A stretch of DNA of 7,087 nt from JACMLD01 sp039915085 (GTDB lineage: Bacteria > Bacteroidota > Bacteroidia > Chitinophagales > Chitinophagaceae). The stretch lies in contig JBDSOC010000093.1 of the NCBI GenBank assembly GCA_039915085.1, positions 1 to 7,087 on the forward strand. The letters are read 5' to 3'. The translations under genes were made by a program, and so were the position numbers. This document shows, piece after piece, positions 4,706 through 7,087 of this stretch; position 1 is the first letter of the stretch; every line of letters begins with the position of its first letter. The notes beneath the pieces were generated by a model, which did not search any database, was not told where the DNA came from, and worked only from the letters and a program-made list of their open reading frames with translations.

Positions 4706-5899
4706 TCAGTTACCGGCTATTACTCCCAATTCTTTTGCAACCTTTGTAAAAGCTGCAATAGCCGTATCTAAATGATGCTGTTTGTGTGCTGCACTTAACT
4801 GTACGCGTATACGCGCCTGTCCCTTTGCTACCACCGGGAAAAAGAATCCTATTACATATATTCCTTCTTCAAGTAAAGCAGCGGCGAAATTTTGGGCTAC
4901 TAAGGCATCATACAGCATAATAGGCACAATCGGGTGATCGCCGGGCTTTATATCAAAGCCAGCTTCAGTCATTTTTTTGCGGAAATAGTTTGTATTGTAT
5001 TCCAGTGTATCTCTTAATTCTGTTGTTTCGCTCAGCATATCCAATACTGCAATAGAAGCACCGGCAATAGAAGGTGCCAGGGTATTTGAAAACAAATAGG
5101 GCCTTGAGCGCTGCCTTAATATTTCAATAATAGCTGCATTGCCACTTGTAAAACCACCACTGGCGCCGCCCAAAGCTTTGCCAAGGGTGCCGGTAATAAT
5201 ATCAATACGCCCCATTACACCCCGGTATTCATGTGTACCCCTTCCTGTTTTGCCCAGGAAACCGCTCGAATGACATTCATCAATCATAACAATGGCATTA
5301 TAAGCATCGGCCAGGTCACAAATTTTATCCAGCTGCGCAATGGTTCCATCCATACTAAAAGCGCCGTCTGTTACAATAACCCGGCTTCTGCAGGCAACGC
5401 TTTCTTTTAGCTTTGCCTCCAGGTCCTGCATATTATTGTGCTCGTACCTGAAGCGTTGCGCCTTGCACAAACGAACCCCATCTATAATGGAGGCATGATT
5501 AAGGGCATCACTGATAATTGCATCCTGCTCATTAAAAAGCGGTTCAAATACGCCTCCATTTGCGTCAAAAGCGGCCGCATATAAAATAGTGTCTTCTGTA
5601 CCCAGGAAACCGGCAATCTTTTGTTCCAGCTCTTTGTGTATGTCTTGCGTACCGCAAATAAAACGTACGCTGCTCATGCCATATCCATGTGTATCAATGG
5701 CCTTATGGGCGGCTTCAATTACTTTGGGGTGAGAGGAAAGCCCCAGGTAATTATTGGCGCAGAAATTCAGCACGGTTTTACCATTAACTACTATTTCGGG
5801 TCCCTGCTCACTGGTTATAATACGCTCAGTTTTAAAAAGCCCGGCAGCTTTTATTTCTTCTACTTCCTTACCGATGCGCTGTACAAAAGCCTGGTTCAT
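4706..5899 (-). CDS. kbl: Glycine C-acetyltransferase (2-amino-3-ketobutyrate CoA ligase)
   Basis: A 397-residue PLP enzyme of the alpha-oxoamine synthase family. It catalyses glycine + acetyl-CoA to 2-amino-3-oxobutyrate + CoA, running in reverse as the second step of threonine breakdown after threonine dehydrogenase. Identity with E. coli Kbl (398 residues) is plain along the whole chain: GLFKTERIITS, NFCANNYLGL (46-54), SVRFICGTQD, ISDALNHASIIDGVRLCKA (129-147), TDGAFSMDG, DECHSSGFLG (207-216), and TGTLGKALGGASGG, whose K241 is the PLP lysine. The C-terminus IYVIGFFFPVVAKGQARIR is also characteristic. These features favour Kbl over the related BioF, HemA or serine palmitoyltransferase. ATG 5899 fits the family N-terminus and lies just after a good promoter. 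The partner gene tdh is not in the window. The gene is transcribed alone and converges on ridA. Confidence 0.96.
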   Translation of the reverse strand: MNQAFVQRIGKEVEEIKAAGLFKTERIITSEQGPEIVVNGKTVLNFCANNYLGLSSHPKVIEAAHKAIDTHGYGMSSVRFICGTQDIHKELEQKIAGFLGTEDTILYAAAFDANGGVFEPLFNEQDAIISDALNHASIIDGVRLCKAQRFRYEHNNMQDLEAKLKESVACRSRVIVTDGAFSMDGTIAQLDKICDLADAYNAIVMIDECHSSGFLGKTGRGTHEYRGVMGRIDIITGTLGKALGGASGGFTSGNAAIIEILRQRSRPYLFSNTLAPSIAGASIAVLDMLSETTELRDTLEYNTNYFRKKMTEAGFDIKPGDHPIVPIMLYDALVAQNFAAALLEEGIYVIGFFFPVVAKGQARIRVQLSAAHKQHHLDTAIAAFTKVAKELGVIAGN

Positions 5900-5917
5900 G
5901 GTGCATGTTTATAAGCA

Positions 5918-5946
5918 CAAAAATAATGGAAAGCAGCAGTTGACAA
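5918..5946 (-). promoter_or_regulatory. Bacteroidota-type promoter of kbl
   Basis: On the minus strand, TTG (5946-5944), 18 nt, then TATTTTTG (5925-5918) match the consensus TTG-N19-TAnnTTTG within one base of spacing. Transcription would begin near 5913, leaving a leader of about 14 nt before ATG 5899. Confidence 0.7.
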
Positions 5947-5978
5947 TAAATTGGAATCCGGGGCGCGGATTTCACCGG

Positions 5979-5986
5979 TAATTTTG
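5979..5986 (+). promoter_or_regulatory. Candidate -7 element for the small exported-protein gene (distal)
   Basis: TAATTTTG matches TAnnTTTG fully and points toward the gene at 6083, giving a leader of about 90 nt. The nearest upstream TTG (5951-5953) is 25 nt away, beyond the usual 17-23 nt. A second candidate, TACCTTCG at 6051-6058 with one mismatch, would give a leader of about 20 nt and fits the short-leader habit of this window better. Neither has a good -33 box. Confidence 0.3.
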
Positions 5987-6082
5987 GGTGTTTTGTCAGG
6001 TTAAATATACATTTCATACAATTCCGCTACTGCCTGTAACATTTTGCTGATACCTTCGTCTTATAATTTTAAATAAAGGAAT

Positions 6083-6292
6083 ATGTCAGCCAGAATGTTT
6101 ATCAGTCTTATGCTTCTTTTAATGGTATTTACTGCCGGTTTATTTGTATTTGCGGCGCCGGCTGCAAAGGAAGCACAAAAGAAAGAATGCCCTGCCGGAA
6201 CAGCCTGCGGCGATGATACACAGGTAAAATCTGCTGGCGATGCCATGATTTGGGAGTCTGTTTCCAGGCACCTGCTGAGCGTAGTACAATAA
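6083..6292 (+). CDS. Small exported or membrane-anchored protein of unknown function with CX5C
   Basis: I do not recognise this 69-residue protein. Residues 1-5 carry one arginine, then a hydrophobic run (about 6-25, FISLMLLLMVFTAGLFVFAA) resembles a signal peptide or single membrane anchor, with possible signal-peptidase sites after A25 or A28. A short lysine-rich stretch (KEAQKKE) leads to CPAGTAC, two cysteines (C36, C42) that could form a disulfide or bind a ligand outside the cytoplasm. The end, DAMIWESVSRHLLSVVQ, looks like an amphipathic helix. The gene is probably real: AAAGGA lies just upstream of ATG 6083, a second ATG is in frame at 6095, and a very strong terminator follows within 20 nt, making a self-contained single-gene unit. 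The distance from AAAGGA to ATG 6083 is only 2 nt, so 6095 remains possible. The overlapping minus-strand frame has no such support. Confidence 0.65.
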   Translation: MSARMFISLMLLLMVFTAGLFVFAAPAAKEAQKKECPAGTACGDDTQVKSAGDAMIWESVSRHLLSVVQ

Positions 6293-6311
6293 TTACCTCC
6301 ATATATTAACT

Positions 6312-6350
6312 AAACAAGCCCTGCCCCTTCAATGGCAGGGCTTGTTTTTT
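6312..6350 (+). terminator. Strong intrinsic terminator after the small exported-protein gene
   Basis: A perfect 14-bp stem (6312-6325 pairing with 6334-6347; core CAAGCCCTGCC/GGCAGGGCTTG) with an 8-nt loop CCTTCAAT is followed by an uninterrupted T-run (6345-6350). This is the strongest terminator in the window. An A-run follows (6351-6357), so the minus strand also reads hairpin plus T-run to some degree. Confidence 0.92.
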
Positions 6351-6586
6351 AAAAAAAGTAATATCCATTTGTAACTTCCTGTTATAGCTGTACGTATAAT
6401 ATAAAATGAGGTTGCAGCGGAGCGGGAAGCACGGATGTTCCTGGTTTAGTTCTTTATTTTGAGTTTATTGGCCAGTACCACAAATTTGTATGATTAAAAT
6501 ATGGGTATTGGACCCAATTTGAATAACCAGCCTGGAGAAAATACCTGTTTATAACCACTAACACAACACAAGATCGGAACTGTTTT
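6351..6586 (+). other. Gap upstream of the ECF sigma factor; no gene seen
   Basis: This 236-nt stretch holds no supported gene; the only short frame from an ATG (6406) has 18 codons and no coding character. There is no full TAnnTTTG match. The best candidate for a sigma-gene promoter is TTTG (6518-6521), 20 nt, then TACCTGTT (6542-6549), with two mismatches in the -7 box, giving a leader of about 30 nt. A different promoter type, such as one used by the ECF factor itself, cannot be excluded. Confidence 0.4.
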
Positions 6587-7072
6587 ATGACTGAGAAAGA
6601 CTACAACGAATGTGTACGGCACTACGCGGATAACGTTTACCGTTTTATCCTGAAAAATCTGCGGCATGAAGAAGATGCCCGGGATGTAGTACAGACGGCT
6701 TTTGAGAAACTCTGGCTCAACCGGGAAAATGTAGATGCGGTAAAAAGTAAATCATACCTGTTTACGGTGGCGTATCACCAGATGATTGATCATATACGCA
6801 AGGTGAAAAGAATTCACCTCAGAGAAACATTCAGCGAAGAAACCCGCGTGGTAAATAAACCGGCGAATAATCTTAAAAAAGTACTGGAACAGGCGCTGGA
6901 AACATTAAGTGAAACACAACGCAGCCTGGTGCTTTTAAAAGATTATGAAGGCTATAGTTACAGTGAGATTGGAACCATTACCGGGTTAAATGAAAGCCAG
7001 GTTAAAGTGTATTTGTACCGGGCAAGGATACAATTGAAAAACTATTTGGTAAGCCCTGAAAATGTGATGTAA
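6587..7072 (+). CDS. RNA polymerase sigma factor, ECF subfamily (sigma-70 family)
   Basis: A 161-residue alternative sigma factor of typical ECF length, with only regions 2 and 4. Region 2 spans about residues 8-78: DARDVVQTAFEKLWLNRENV (30-49) contacts core polymerase, and SYLFTVAYHQMIDHIRKVKR (56-75) covers the -10 melting and recognition part. Region 4 spans about 97-153, with LSETQRSLVLLKDYEGYSYSEIGTITGLNESQVKVYLYRAR, the helix-turn-helix that reads the -35 element. There is no C-terminal extension, so control probably depends on an anti-sigma factor. In Bacteroidota that gene commonly follows directly, but only 15 nt remain before the window ends, so it cannot be seen. ATG 6587 begins MTEKDYNECV, a normal N-terminus; no Shine-Dalgarno is present. 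Target genes and stimulus are unknown. Confidence 0.93.
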   Translation: MTEKDYNECVRHYADNVYRFILKNLRHEEDARDVVQTAFEKLWLNRENVDAVKSKSYLFTVAYHQMIDHIRKVKRIHLRETFSEETRVVNKPANNLKKVLEQALETLSETQRSLVLLKDYEGYSYSEIGTITGLNESQVKVYLYRARIQLKNYLVSPENVM

Positions 7073-7087
7073 GCTGATCATTAAAAA

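Noticed and set aside
6061..6246. 61-residue minus-strand frame overlapping the small exported-protein gene
   Set aside because: It is antisense to a frame with an export signal, an upstream AAAGGA and a following strong terminator; no promoter or terminator supports the minus-strand reading.
6406..6462. 18-codon plus-strand ORF in the gap before the ECF sigma gene
   Set aside because: Too short, no ribosome site or promoter, and no recognisable peptide pattern.
7073..7087. Possible start of an anti-sigma gene after the ECF sigma factor
   Set aside because: Only 15 nt remain and no start codon with a readable frame is present, so nothing can be annotated.

Overview
The window most resembles chromosomal DNA of a Bacteroidota member, and the protein style suggests the Chitinophagaceae or a close relative; the family-level placement is inference. 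Two things support Bacteroidota. Several genes are preceded by the unusual Bacteroidota promoter (TTG or TTTG, then about 19 nt, then TAnnTTTG), with start codons only about 4 to 20 nt further on. Shine-Dalgarno sequences are almost absent. The base composition is moderately AT-rich and even throughout. No insertion sequence, phage gene, CRISPR array, tRNA or rRNA was seen.

Layout. Positions 1-54 are the last 17 codons of a sensor histidine kinase, followed 6 nt later by its likely partner, a NarL/FixJ-type response regulator (61-723). A 14-bp hairpin at 721-756 separates this pair from a convergent minus-strand block. That block, read right to left, is: a short 3-hydroxyacyl-CoA dehydrogenase-like protein (4202-3576), TsaB for tRNA t6A modification (3372-2698), a cysteine-free ArsR-type repressor (2597-2259), and a CstB-like persulfide dioxygenase/rhodanese protein (2177-765). 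RidA (4278-4658, plus strand) diverges from the dehydrogenase-like gene and converges on kbl (glycine C-acetyltransferase, 5899-4706). Diverging from kbl is a small exported or membrane-anchored 69-residue protein (6083-6292) that ends at a very strong terminator. After a 236-nt gap comes an ECF sigma factor (6587-7072) at the window's edge.

How the genes fit together. The clearest functional unit is arsR plus the CstB-like gene, which looks like a reactive-sulfur (persulfide or sulfide) detoxification module. The regulator has no cysteine, so it cannot sense sulfur by the usual dithiol switch. The terminator of arsR physically overlaps the -33 element of the downstream gene's promoter. RidA and kbl are both linked to PLP-dependent amino acid metabolism (2-aminoacrylate clearance; threonine/glycine interconversion). 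TsaB is housekeeping. The edges carry signalling genes: a two-component pair on the left and an ECF sigma factor on the right.

I did not find a clearly new multi-gene system. The best leads are the cysteine-free regulator of the persulfide gene, the dehydrogenase-like protein that has lost its cofactor and catalytic motifs, and the unrecognised small CX5C protein.
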